A DNA stretch of 64,000 bases from Skermanella aerolata KACC 11604 (GTDB taxonomy: Bacteria > Pseudomonadota > Alphaproteobacteria > Azospirillales > Azospirillaceae): contig NZ_AVFK01000003.1 in the NCBI RefSeq assembly GCF_000936425.1, forward strand, positions 1-64,000, given 5' to 3'. Of this stretch, positions 44,285-52,958 are shown in pieces. Under the pieces are notes generated by a model. That model was given only the letters and a program-made list of their open reading frames with translations. It ran no database searches and had not been told where the DNA came from. The stretch's first letter is position 1. Each line of letters starts with the position of its first letter. The position numbers and the translations under genes are program-made.

Positions 44285-46900
44285 TCACAGCCAGAGCACT
44301 TCGCGGCGGTATTCCAGGTCTTCCAGCAGCGGCCGGCTCGGTCCCTGATGCACCACCCGCCCGCGTTCCAGCGCGTAGGTGCGGTCGGACAGGGCCAGCA
44401 CGAGATCGAGGTTGTGGTCCACGATCACGATGGAGATTTCCCGCCGCAGCCGGTCGAACACCGTGAACAGCTCCTCGGTGACGGCGGGCGACAGGCCCTC
44501 GAACGGCTCGTCCAGCAGCAGCACGCGGACGTCACCGTGCAGGGCGCGGGCGACGGCAGCCATCTGCTGCTCGCCACCCGAAAGGTAATCGGCCGGCGTG
44601 TCCAGGCGTTCCCGCAGGCGGGGGAAGAACTCGAAGATGCGATCCTCGTCCCAGTGCCTGCCGGCGCCGGTTCGGCGGCGCAGCCGCCCCAGCATCAGGT
44701 TCTCGGCAACGCTCATGCCGGCGAAGAGACCGCGCCCCTGCGGTACGTAGCCGATGCCGAGGCGGGCGATCTCGGGCGCGCCCAGGCCGGCAAGATTGCG
44801 CCCGCCGTACTGGATGGAGCCCGATGCCGGCGGAGCGCTGCCGATGATGCCCTTGAGCAGCGTCGATTTGCCGGCCCCGTTGCGGCCGAGCAGCGCCACG
44901 ATCTCCCCCTCGTGCAGGTCGAAGGAGACGTCGTTGATGATGTGGCTCTTGCCGTAGAACACGTTCACACCCTGCGCGGCCATGACGACGGCGCTGCCCG
45001 CCGCACTTTCACGTGGCCGGGCCGCCAAGGCGGAGGCGCCGGAGCCGATATAGACTTCCTGGACGCGGGCGTCGGTGCGGACTTGATCGACCGTGCGGTC
45101 GATCAGGACGCGGCCCTGGTTCATCACCGTCACCCGGTCCGCGATGCCGAACACCCGGTCGACGTCGTGCTCGACCAGCAGCACCGGGATATGGTCCGCG
45201 ATGCGCCGGATCAGGCCGGAAATGCGCTCGCGTTCGGCTGCGGCCAGACCCGCTAGGGGTTCGTCCAGCAGCAGGATCGACGGCCGCGAGGCCAGCGCTA
45301 TGCCCATGTCGACCAGACGCTGCCCGCCATAGGACAGGCTGCCGGCTAAGGCCCGCTCGGTGCCGTCCAGTCCCATGAAGGTGATGATCTCGCGGGTATC
45401 CGCGTTGATCTCCTCGATCGCGTCCGCCGGGCGCCACGCGTTGAACCGATGGGCATGCCGTGCCTGGGAGGCGAGGCGGATATTCTCGGCTACGGTCAGG
45501 TCGGGGAACAGATTGGTGATCTGGAATGACCGGGCCAGTCCTGCTTGGCAGATGCGGTCCGGCGGCAATCCTGACACGGGCTTGCCGCCCAGCCGTACGG
45601 TCCCCCCGCTCGCCGGGAACATGCCGGAGACGAGATTGAAGACCGTCGTCTTACCGGCGCCGTTCGGCCCGATCAGCGCGTGGAGGGTGCGGCTCCCGAC
45701 CGTGAAGGACACGTCGCTGACGGCGGCCAGACCGCCGAAGCGCTTGCCCAGCCCGTCGCAGACCAGGGTGGCCCCGCCGGTGCCGGCCGCCTCGCGCAGG
45801 AATCCCGGCACGGTCGACGTCCGGTCGGTGCTGCGGGCGGAGACGCGGTTCGCCATGGCCGCCTCCTCCGTCGGAGGCGGGCGGATCATCGACCACAGCC
45901 GCGTGCCGACGCCGATCAGCCCGGTCGGCGAGAACAGGATGAAGCCGACGAAAAGCAGGCCGAACCACAGCAGCCAGTTCGGCGTCCACATCGACAGGTA
46001 TTCGCGGAACAGGATGTAGAAGACGGCGCCCAGCGCCGGGCCCAGGAAGCTCCGCATGCCGCCGATCACGACGATCGCCAGCAGTTCGCCCGAGAAGGCG
46101 ATGCTGGTCGGTTCGGCCGAGGCGAAGCGGTTCTGAAGCACGAACAGCGCGCCGGCCAAGCCGGTGACCGTGGTCGAGATCACGAAGGCGACCAGCTTGT
46201 AGCGGCGCGTCGGATACCCTGCGAAGGATGCCCGCTGCTCGTTCTCCCGGATCGCCACCAGCGTCCGTCCCAGGGGCGACCCCAGGAGCCTCCGGAGCCC
46301 CGCGGCCACCGCGAAGGTCACGACGCCGACCAGCGCATAGAAGGTGCGCTGGTCGTTCAAATCGATGCCGAACAGCATCGGCCGCTGGATGCCGCCGATG
46401 CCGTTTTCACCGCCGGTCAGCTCGGTCCAGCGGAACGCGACGGCGAACGTCATCGCGGTGAAGGCCAGCGTCAGGAGGGAGAAGTACACCCCGCGCCGCC
46501 GCAGGAACAGGAACCCGGCGACGACCGCCAGCACGGCCACCACGGCGACGGCTCCCGCGACCGGGACGAACAAACCGCCGGGCGCCCAGTTCAGTTGGAT
46601 CAGCGCTGCCGCATAGGCCCCGATGCCGAACCACGCGCCATGACCGAACGACACGAGGCCGGTGAAGCCGACCAGCAGGTTCAGTCCCAGGGCCGCGATG
46701 ACGAGGATCAGGCAGACCGTGGCGCTGTCGAAGGTAAGGCCGATTGCCTGGAACAGGAAGGGCAGGGTCAGGATGCCGGCCGCGGCGACGATCAGCTCGA
46801 CCGGAACGGGCGACGCTTTCGGCGACACGGTCACAACTCGCGAAGCCCCTGTCGCGGGACTGGACGCGGCGTCTTTATCGATACCCATCGGCGGCCTCAT
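44285..46900 (-). CDS. Fused LivM permease - LivG ATPase - LivF ATPase
   Basis: One uninterrupted 871-residue frame holds three subunits of a branched-chain-amino-acid-type ABC transporter. Residues 1-350 are a LivM permease with about nine membrane segments (GLNLLVGFTGLVSFGHGAW). Residues about 385-620 are a LivG ATPase: Walker A GPNGAGKTT near 411-419, YGGQ signature, ILLLDEPLAGLAAAE, VEHDVDRVFGIAD. Residues about 640-871 are a LivF ATPase: GRNGAGKST near 671, LSGGEQQMAAVARAL, LLLDEPFEGLSP. Linkers are Arg/Ser/Ala-rich. The ATG overlaps the livH stop as ATGA. With LivH and the binding protein it forms a full importer; the solute is unknown. Confidence 0.92.
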   Translation of the reverse strand: MRPPMGIDKDAASSPATGASRVVTVSPKASPVPVELIVAAAGILTLPFLFQAIGLTFDSATVCLILVIAALGLNLLVGFTGLVSFGHGAWFGIGAYAAALIQLNWAPGGLFVPVAGAVAVVAVLAVVAGFLFLRRRGVYFSLLTLAFTAMTFAVAFRWTELTGGENGIGGIQRPMLFGIDLNDQRTFYALVGVVTFAVAAGLRRLLGSPLGRTLVAIRENEQRASFAGYPTRRYKLVAFVISTTVTGLAGALFVLQNRFASAEPTSIAFSGELLAIVVIGGMRSFLGPALGAVFYILFREYLSMWTPNWLLWFGLLFVGFILFSPTGLIGVGTRLWSMIRPPPTEEAAMANRVSARSTDRTSTVPGFLREAAGTGGATLVCDGLGKRFGGLAAVSDVSFTVGSRTLHALIGPNGAGKTTVFNLVSGMFPASGGTVRLGGKPVSGLPPDRICQAGLARSFQITNLFPDLTVAENIRLASQARHAHRFNAWRPADAIEEINADTREIITFMGLDGTERALAGSLSYGGQRLVDMGIALASRPSILLLDEPLAGLAAAERERISGLIRRIADHIPVLLVEHDVDRVFGIADRVTVMNQGRVLIDRTVDQVRTDARVQEVYIGSGASALAARPRESAAGSAVVMAAQGVNVFYGKSHIINDVSFDLHEGEIVALLGRNGAGKSTLLKGIIGSAPPASGSIQYGGRNLAGLGAPEIARLGIGYVPQGRGLFAGMSVAENLMLGRLRRRTGAGRHWDEDRIFEFFPRLRERLDTPADYLSGGEQQMAAVARALHGDVRVLLLDEPFEGLSPAVTEELFTVFDRLRREISIVIVDHNLDLVLALSDRTYALERGRVVHQGPSRPLLEDLEYRREVLWL

Positions 46901-47772
46901 TCGAAACGCATGATGCGCTCGCCGAACAGGCCGCGCGGACGGAGAAGCAGCACCAGCAGCATCAGCAGGTAGATCGACGCCTCGGCGGCGGCCGGTACGA
47001 AGTGGATCGCCAGACCGCGCACGACGCCGACCAGGACGGCGGCGATCACGACACCCCAGAAGCTCCCCAATCCGCCGATTACGACGACCACGAAGGCGGC
47101 CGTGATGATCTCCGCCCCCATGGCGGGATGGACGCCGGAGATCGGGGCCAGCAGCACGCCCGCGAGGGCGGCCAGCCCGATCCCCAGCGCCACCACGGCG
47201 GTCATGATGGGCGCCAGCGAGATGCCGAGCACGGCGACCATGTCGGGGTTCTGGACGCCGGCCTTGACCACGCGCCCGAACGAGGTCTTGTTCAGCAGCA
47301 CCCAGGTCCCCGCGACGGCAAGCACGGCGACGGCCAGCATCGCCAGCCGGTAATAGGGGAAGATCATGTCGCCGACGAAAAGCTGGCCCCGGATGAAGTC
47401 CGGGATCTGGAAGGGCAGAGGGGCGGCACCCCAGACGATGCGAATGGCCTGTTCGATCACCATCGCCAGCCCGAAGGTGAGCAGCAGTCCCAGGATCGGA
47501 TCGGAGCGGTAGAAGCGGCTGAACATGGTCCGCTCCAGCACGATGCCGATCGCCGCGACCAGGATGGGCGACAGGACGAGCGCACCGGCGAAACCGAGAT
47601 AGGGCTGGATCTCGAACGCGAAATAGGCGCCCAGGGCATAGAAGGCGCCATGCGCCAGGTTGACGATGCCGCCCAGGCTGAAGATCAGCGACAGGCCAAG
47701 GGCGATGAGCAGGTAGTAGGCGCTGACGACGACGCCGTTGACCACCTGCTCCAGGACGAAGGGAAGCTCTTC
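46897..47772 (-). CDS. livH: LivH-type ABC transporter permease
   Basis: A 291-residue permease if started at TTG 47772, where AAGGACC lies upstream and the usual opening FVLEQVVNGVVVSAYYLLIA follows; a TTG at 47835 would add 21 residues. SLIFSLGGIVNLAHGAFYAL and GLGSFWGVVIAAVLVGVVRG are LivH hallmarks. It pairs with the permease part of the fused protein, which it overlaps by 4 bases. Confidence 0.9.
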   Translation of the reverse strand, partial: EELPFVLEQVVNGVVVSAYYLLIALGLSLIFSLGGIVNLAHGAFYALGAYFAFEIQPYLGFAGALVLSPILVAAIGIVLERTMFSRFYRSDPILGLLLTFGLAMVIEQAIRIVWGAAPLPFQIPDFIRGQLFVGDMIFPYYRLAMLAVAVLAVAGTWVLLNKTSFGRVVKAGVQNPDMVAVLGISLAPIMTAVVALGIGLAALAGVLLAPISGVHPAMGAEIITAAFVVVVIGGLGSFWGVVIAAVLVGVVRGLAIHFVPAAAEASIYLLMLLVLLLRPRGLFGERIMRFE

Positions 47773-47859
47773 CAAGGCGTGGTCCTTGCGGAGGGGAGAC
47801 GCGGAGCTAGGGCGTTCGGAGGTCCGGCACGGCAACCGTCCGCGCCGGACCTTCCGGCG

Positions 47860-49122
47860 TCATCCGAGGCTACAGGCGCTGTCCGAGCGGCTGGTCGCGA
47901 TGCTTTCCAGGTCGTCTCCCGGACCGGGGACGGGATCGCCGAGCAGCAGCATGTCCCACTGGTCGGCCTGCTTGTCCCGAGGTTTCGGCCGGATCGAGTA
48001 CATCTCGTTCATGAGCTGGTGGTCCCAACTCCGGAAATAGCCCTCGCGTCCCTTCAGGACATCGAACTTGGCGCCCGATTCCAAATGCTGGACGATGGCG
48101 TCGCCCTCGGTCGACTTGGTTTCCTCTATGGCGCGGGCCAGGATCTTCATGCCGAGATAGTCGCCCCAGGCCTGGTTCTCGGGCGGCTTGCCCCAGCGCT
48201 TGGTGAAGGCGGCGGTGAAGGCCTTGGCGCTCGGGGTGTCGAGGGTGTGGTGCCAGATAGCGGGCCAGATCCCGGCAAACGCTTCCGGCCCGGCGCCCCA
48301 GGCGGCTGCCGTGTCGAACCCGCCGCCGGCGAGCGGGTATTCCAGCCCGTATTCCTTATATTGCTTAATGAAGTTGGTGATCTGGTTGCCGGCCAAGTTG
48401 GAAACGACGACATCGGGCCGTGCCCGGCGGATCTTCAGGATGAAGGGGCTGAAATCGGTGCTGTCGGTCGGCACCAGTTCGTTCTGGGAGAAGTCGGCGC
48501 CATTCCGCTCGGCATAGCGGCGCGACACCGCCAGCAGGTCATGGCCGTAGGCGTAGTCGGCCGTCAGGCCGAACCACTTCTTGTCCTTGACCAATCCTTC
48601 CCGCCGCAGGCTGTCGCCGACCGCGTTGATGTACATCGTGTTCGCGCCCTCGATATGGAACATATATCGATTGCACGACTTTCCGCGCAGCTCGTCGGAG
48701 TTGCAGCCAGTCTGGATGAACGGCTTCTTCTCACGGCCGGCGACCTGCGAGATGGCAAGTCCCGACGCCGAGCTGATCTCGCCCAGGATGGCGATGACCT
48801 GGTCGCGCCCGATCATCCGGTCCGCCTTGGTCGAGGCGGTCGAAGGATTGACGCTGTCCTCGGCCAGCAACTCTATCTTGCGGCCGAGCACGCCGCCCGC
48901 CGCGTTGATTTCCTCGGTCGCCAGCGTGACGCCCATGACGCCATATTCGCCGAGCGGCCCCAGGAACCCGGTTCGCGGCGTCAGATGTCCGATGCGGATG
49001 ACGTCGGACTGCGCCTGGACGATGGCGGGCGCTCCGATCGTCGCCAATGCCGCCGCTCCAGCCGATCCCTTCAGGATCGCACGACGCGTCAATCCTTTCG
49101 CCGGCCCCTTTGCGTAGATCAT
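47860..49122 (-). CDS. ABC transporter substrate-binding protein (Leu/Ile/Val-type)
   Basis: Start at ATG 49122 with GGGGGAG upstream; 420 residues. LTRRAILKGSAGAAALATIG is a Tat-type signal with twin Arg. The mature protein has the family-1 amide/branched-chain fold: IRIGHLTPRTGFLGPLGEYG, LLAEDSVNPSTASTKADRMI, GLTADYAYGHDLLAV. It delivers an amino acid, amide or organic acid to LivH and the fused permease. It is the first gene of the leftward operon. Confidence 0.9.
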   Translation of the reverse strand: MIYAKGPAKGLTRRAILKGSAGAAALATIGAPAIVQAQSDVIRIGHLTPRTGFLGPLGEYGVMGVTLATEEINAAGGVLGRKIELLAEDSVNPSTASTKADRMIGRDQVIAILGEISSASGLAISQVAGREKKPFIQTGCNSDELRGKSCNRYMFHIEGANTMYINAVGDSLRREGLVKDKKWFGLTADYAYGHDLLAVSRRYAERNGADFSQNELVPTDSTDFSPFILKIRRARPDVVVSNLAGNQITNFIKQYKEYGLEYPLAGGGFDTAAAWGAGPEAFAGIWPAIWHHTLDTPSAKAFTAAFTKRWGKPPENQAWGDYLGMKILARAIEETKSTEGDAIVQHLESGAKFDVLKGREGYFRSWDHQLMNEMYSIRPKPRDKQADQWDMLLLGDPVPGPGDDLESIATSRSDSACSLG

Positions 49123-49268
49123 CGTTTCACTCCCCCGATAACGGTTTGTTGTTTTTTGATTAACCATCCGTATCGCCGGCTAAGAGTAAGCGAAACGCCG
49201 GGCGCGTCAACGTGGAGATCCGGGTTTCGGATCCGGGACGCCGTAAAACGAAACGAGGGGTTGGGAAA

Positions 49269-49296
49269 GCGCGGCCGCCACGTCGGACGGCCGCGC
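49269..49296 (-). terminator. Hairpin terminator after doeD
   Basis: GCGCGGCCG and CGGCCGCGC form a 9-bp stem over 10 bases, 15 bases beyond the doeD stop on the minus strand, followed there by TTTCCC. It probably ends the doeC-doeD transcript. Confidence 0.55.
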
Positions 49297-49310
49297 GCAG
49301 CGCCTTCGGG

Positions 49311-50702
49311 TCAGGCGCGATTTTCGGCGGCCACGGCATCGACCGCCTGCTTGGCGATATCGACGATCCTGTCGATATCCGCCCTGGTCACCACCAGCGG
49401 CGGCGCGAAGCCGAGGATATCGCCCTGGGGCATCGCCCGTGCGATCATGCCGCGCGACAGGCAGGCGGCCGAAACCTGCGGGCCGACCTTCAGGTTGGGA
49501 TCGAACCGGCGCTTGGCCTGCCGGTCGGCGACGAACTCCAGCGCCGCCAGCAGGCCGACGCCGCGCACCTGACCGACCATCGGATGATCGTCGAAGGTCT
49601 CGTGCAGCCGTTGCTGGAAATAGCCTCCGACATCGGCGGCGTTGCCCGTCAGGTTCTCGCCGTCCACGATATCCAGGTTGGCATTGGCGGCTGCCGCGCA
49701 GACCGGATGAGCCGAATAGGTCCAGCCGTGGCCGATGGCGCCCAGCTTGTCGGACCCCTGTTCCAGCCCCTGCCAGACCTTTTCGCCGACGATGACCCCC
49801 GACAGCGGCAGATACGCGCTGGTGACGCCCTTGGCGATGGTGATCAGGTCGGGCGAGATGTCGTATTTCTGGCTGCCGAAATAGGCGCCGGTGCGGCCGA
49901 AGGCGGTGACGACCTCGTCGGCGATCAGCAGCACGTCGTACTTTTTCAGGACCTTCTGCACTTCCTGCCAGTAACCCTCGGGCGGCGGCACGATGCCGCC
50001 GGTGCCCAGTACCGGCTCGCCGATGAAGGCGGCCACCGTCTCCGGACCCTCCGCGACGATCAGCTTCTCCAGTTCGTCGGCGCAGCGCTTCGAGAAATCC
50101 TGCTCGGTCTCTCCGGCTTCCGCTCCCCAGTAGTAGTGCGGGGCGAGCGTGTGGAGGATCGGCGCGCGGGGCAGGTCGAACGCGTTGTGGAATAGTTCAA
50201 GGCCTGTCAGGCTGCCGGTCATGATCCCGGAGCCGTGATAGCCCCGCCAGCGGGAGATGATCTTCTTCTTCTCCGGCCGCCCCAGGACATTGTTGTAGTA
50301 CCAGACCAGCTTGATCTGGGTCTCGTTGGCATCGGACCCGGACATGCCGTAATAGACCCGCGACATCCCGGCCGGCGCCTTGGCGATGATGCGCTCCGAA
50401 AGCTTGATGACCGGCTCGTTGCTGTGCCCGACATAGGTGTGATAGTAGGCGAGTTGCTTCGCCTGCTCGTGGATCGCATCTGCGATCTCGGTCCTGCCGT
50501 AGCCGACATTGACGCAGTAGAGGCCGGCGAAGGCGTCGAGCGTCCTCTTGCCCTCGGTATCCTCGATATAGATGCCCTGGCCGCCGCGGATGATCCGGTT
50601 CGGCGTTTCTCCATCGGCATGCTGGCGCATATGGGTCGAGGGATGGAAGACGTGGGCGCGGTCCTGCGCCTGAAGCACGGCGGTATGGTTGCTGGTCGTC
50701 AT
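49311..50702 (-). CDS. doeD: L-2,4-diaminobutyrate transaminase, ectoine degradation
   Basis: A 463-residue class III (omega) aminotransferase. YYGMSGSDANETQIKL and ISRWRGYHGSGIMTG are PLP-phosphate and ring contacts; LLIADEVVTAFGRTGAYFGS holds the PLP Asp, and the Schiff-base Lys is in LITIAKGVTSAYLPLS. In the ectoine route it converts L-2,4-diaminobutyrate to aspartate-4-semialdehyde. Assignment rests on its pairing with an aldehyde dehydrogenase and the adjacent eut/doe/ehu genes; alone it could be a general omega-transaminase. Confidence 0.87.
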   Translation of the reverse strand: MTTSNHTAVLQAQDRAHVFHPSTHMRQHADGETPNRIIRGGQGIYIEDTEGKRTLDAFAGLYCVNVGYGRTEIADAIHEQAKQLAYYHTYVGHSNEPVIKLSERIIAKAPAGMSRVYYGMSGSDANETQIKLVWYYNNVLGRPEKKKIISRWRGYHGSGIMTGSLTGLELFHNAFDLPRAPILHTLAPHYYWGAEAGETEQDFSKRCADELEKLIVAEGPETVAAFIGEPVLGTGGIVPPPEGYWQEVQKVLKKYDVLLIADEVVTAFGRTGAYFGSQKYDISPDLITIAKGVTSAYLPLSGVIVGEKVWQGLEQGSDKLGAIGHGWTYSAHPVCAAAANANLDIVDGENLTGNAADVGGYFQQRLHETFDDHPMVGQVRGVGLLAALEFVADRQAKRRFDPNLKVGPQVSAACLSRGMIARAMPQGDILGFAPPLVVTRADIDRIVDIAKQAVDAVAAENRA

Positions 50703-50744
50703 GGTGTCGGTCTCCTTGGGATATTCGATCGGCCAGCGGCCGGG

Positions 50745-52244
50745 TCAGGCGGCGAGGCAGAGATATTTGACCTCGGTGAACTCCTCGATCCCCATGCGTC
50801 CTCCTTCGCGCCCCAGGCCGGATTGCTTGACGCCGCCGAAGGGAATGGGTGCTCCCGTCAGCTTCACGCGGTTGACCGCGATCATTCCGTAGTCCAGCCG
50901 GGACGTCAGGTGCTGGATGCGCCGATGGTCGTTGGTGAACACATAGGCGGCAAGGCCGTATTCGCTGTCGTTGGCCATCGCCGCCACGTCGTCGTCGCCG
51001 TCACCGTCGTCGAACGGGATGATCGCCGCCACCGGACCGAAGGTTTCCTCGCGGTAGATCAGCATGTCGGGCGTCACGCCGGCCAGCACGGTCGGCTGGA
51101 AGAACAGGCCGCCCAAACGGGGATCGCCGCCGCCGCCCGTCATCAGCCGGGCGCCCTTGGCGACCGCGTCCTCGACGTGTTCCCGGCATTTGGCGACGGC
51201 GCGCCGGTGCATCAGCGGTCCTAGGTCGGTGGCCTCGTCAAGGCCGTTGCCGCAACGCAGGGCCGCCGCAGCCTTCGTGAAAGCCGCGACGAAGCTGTCA
51301 TGGATGCGGCGATGGACATAGATTCGGTTGGCGGCAAGGCAGTCCTGCCCCGTCGTCGCGAACTTGGCCGCGATGGCCGCCGCGACCGCGTTGTCGAGCG
51401 GGACGTCCGGGTACAGGATGAACGGAGCGTGTCCACCCAGTTCCATCGACATCTTCTTGACCGTACCGGCCGACTGCGCCAGCAGCCGGCGACCGACGGC
51501 GGTCGAGCCGGTGAAACTGAGGGCACGCACCGTTGGGTTGGCGCACATCTCGCCGACGATAGCCTCGGGTTGCCCGGTCACGACCGAGAAGATGCCGGCG
51601 GGAATGCCGGCCCGCTCACCAAGCTCGGCTAGCGCGAGCGCGGAATAGGGCGTCTCCAGGGCAGGACGGACGATCATCGGGCACCCGGCGGCCAACGCGG
51701 CCGCGGCCTTGCGGGTGATCATGGCGCTGGGGAAGTTCCAGGGGGTGACGGCGGCGGTGACGCCGACCGGTTCGCGTCTCACCACCATGGAGCAATTGGG
51801 TAGATGCGGCGTGACGCTTTCCACGTTCAGCCGGCGGCCTTCCTCGGCGTACCAGTCGATAAAGCTGGCGGCGTAGTCGATCTCGCCACGGGATTCGGCA
51901 AGCGGCTTGCCCTGCTCAACCGTCATCAGGATGGCCAGATCCTTGCGATGCTCCAGCATCAGGTCGCCCCAGCGCCGAAGAATCCTGCCGCGCTCCTGCG
52001 GCAGCTTCGACCGCCAGGCCGGCCAAGCCCTCGCCGCCGCTTCGATCGCTTGGCGGGTCGCATCGGCGTCCATATCGGGCACCGTGCCGATGACCGCCCC
52101 CGTGGCGGGATTGGTGACTTCGGCGACGGCGCCGCCGGAGGCGGAGCACCACCTACCGTTCACATAGGCCTGCTCGCGGAAGAGCCTCGGGTCGCGCAGC
52201 AGTCGGGTGATGTTCTCCAGCAGGTCGGAGGATTTTGCCAGCAT
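50745..52244 (-). CDS. doeC: Aspartate-semialdehyde dehydrogenase (ALDH family), ectoine degradation
   Basis: A 499-residue NAD(P)-dependent aldehyde dehydrogenase. VTPWNFPSAMITRKAAAAL and FTGSTAVGRRLL bind cofactor, MSMELGGHAPFIL contains the general-base Glu and TTGQDCLAANRIYVH the nucleophilic Cys. It resembles succinate-semialdehyde dehydrogenases. In this cluster it should oxidise aspartate semialdehyde to L-aspartate, the last step of ectoine breakdown. It is 42 bases upstream of doeD on the same strand. Confidence 0.88.
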   Translation of the reverse strand: MLAKSSDLLENITRLLRDPRLFREQAYVNGRWCSASGGAVAEVTNPATGAVIGTVPDMDADATRQAIEAAARAWPAWRSKLPQERGRILRRWGDLMLEHRKDLAILMTVEQGKPLAESRGEIDYAASFIDWYAEEGRRLNVESVTPHLPNCSMVVRREPVGVTAAVTPWNFPSAMITRKAAAALAAGCPMIVRPALETPYSALALAELGERAGIPAGIFSVVTGQPEAIVGEMCANPTVRALSFTGSTAVGRRLLAQSAGTVKKMSMELGGHAPFILYPDVPLDNAVAAAIAAKFATTGQDCLAANRIYVHRRIHDSFVAAFTKAAAALRCGNGLDEATDLGPLMHRRAVAKCREHVEDAVAKGARLMTGGGGDPRLGGLFFQPTVLAGVTPDMLIYREETFGPVAAIIPFDDGDGDDDVAAMANDSEYGLAAYVFTNDHRRIQHLTSRLDYGMIAVNRVKLTGAPIPFGGVKQSGLGREGGRMGIEEFTEVKYLCLAA

Positions 52245-52373
52245 GTCGCGCTCTCCCTCATAAGCTTGGGCCTGTAAGCTTCGGTTTCGGGAGAATGCTA
52301 GCGCAGGCTTGGCAGAGAGGTTTTTCGAAGGTGGACGCCTTTCCAGGCAGTTTCCCGGATTTCGGCGTGCCGG

Positions 52374-52868
52374 TCAGAGAAACTCTCTGCCGGTCCCGTC
52401 CATCAGCCGGTCGAGCGGCAAGGCACCGGACTCCTTGACCGGCTTGGTCACGATATAGGTGAAGTAGCGGTCGATGCCGACATCGTCGATCAGCAGGCGG
52501 TCGATCAGGCGCTGATAGGCATCGACGTCGCGGGCGACGATCTTCAGCACATAGTCCAGCCCGCCGCCGGTGGCGTAGCATTCCACGATTTCCGGAACGT
52601 CCCGGATCGCTGCTTCGAACCGCTGGAAATCGGCGTGCTGGTGGCGTTTCAGCGTAACCTCGACCAGCACCATGGTAGCGCGGGCCAGCTTCTCCAGGTT
52701 CAGCCGGGCATGGTAGCCGGAGATGACGCCCGCCTGTTCCAGCCTGCGAAGCCGCTCCCAGCACGGCGTCGGCGACAGGTTGATGGTCTCGGCCAGCTTC
52801 AGTTTGGTCATGCGGCCTTCGCGCTGGAGGGCGGCAAGGATCTTGATATCGAGTTCATCGAGCTTCAT
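52374..52868 (-). CDS. doeX: Lrp/AsnC-family regulator of ectoine genes
   Basis: Start at ATG 52868, preceded by AAAGGAAAG; 164 residues. MKLDELDIKILAALQREGRM and ETINLSPTPCWERLRRLEQA form the Lrp HTH; the C-terminal RAM domain follows (MVLVEVTLKRHQHADFQRFE, GGLDYVLKIVARDVDAYQRL). Ectoine loci commonly carry an AsnC/Lrp activator called DoeX or AsnC. It lies between doeC and the divergent enuR, with which it shares a 90-base promoter region. Confidence 0.88.
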   Translation of the reverse strand: MKLDELDIKILAALQREGRMTKLKLAETINLSPTPCWERLRRLEQAGVISGYHARLNLEKLARATMVLVEVTLKRHQHADFQRFEAAIRDVPEIVECYATGGGLDYVLKIVARDVDAYQRLIDRLLIDDVGIDRYFTYIVTKPVKESGALPLDRLMDGTGREFL

Positions 52869-52958
52869 CGGCAAACTTTCCTTTGACAGCACGAGTCCGT
52901 CAATGACCATATTGTGCCAATTCAATAGGCGAAATTGACCTGATTGCCGAGGATAATG

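Noticed and set aside
46744-49572. 942-residue plus-strand ORF
   Set aside because: Antisense to livH and the binding protein, which have strong family motifs and ribosome sites.
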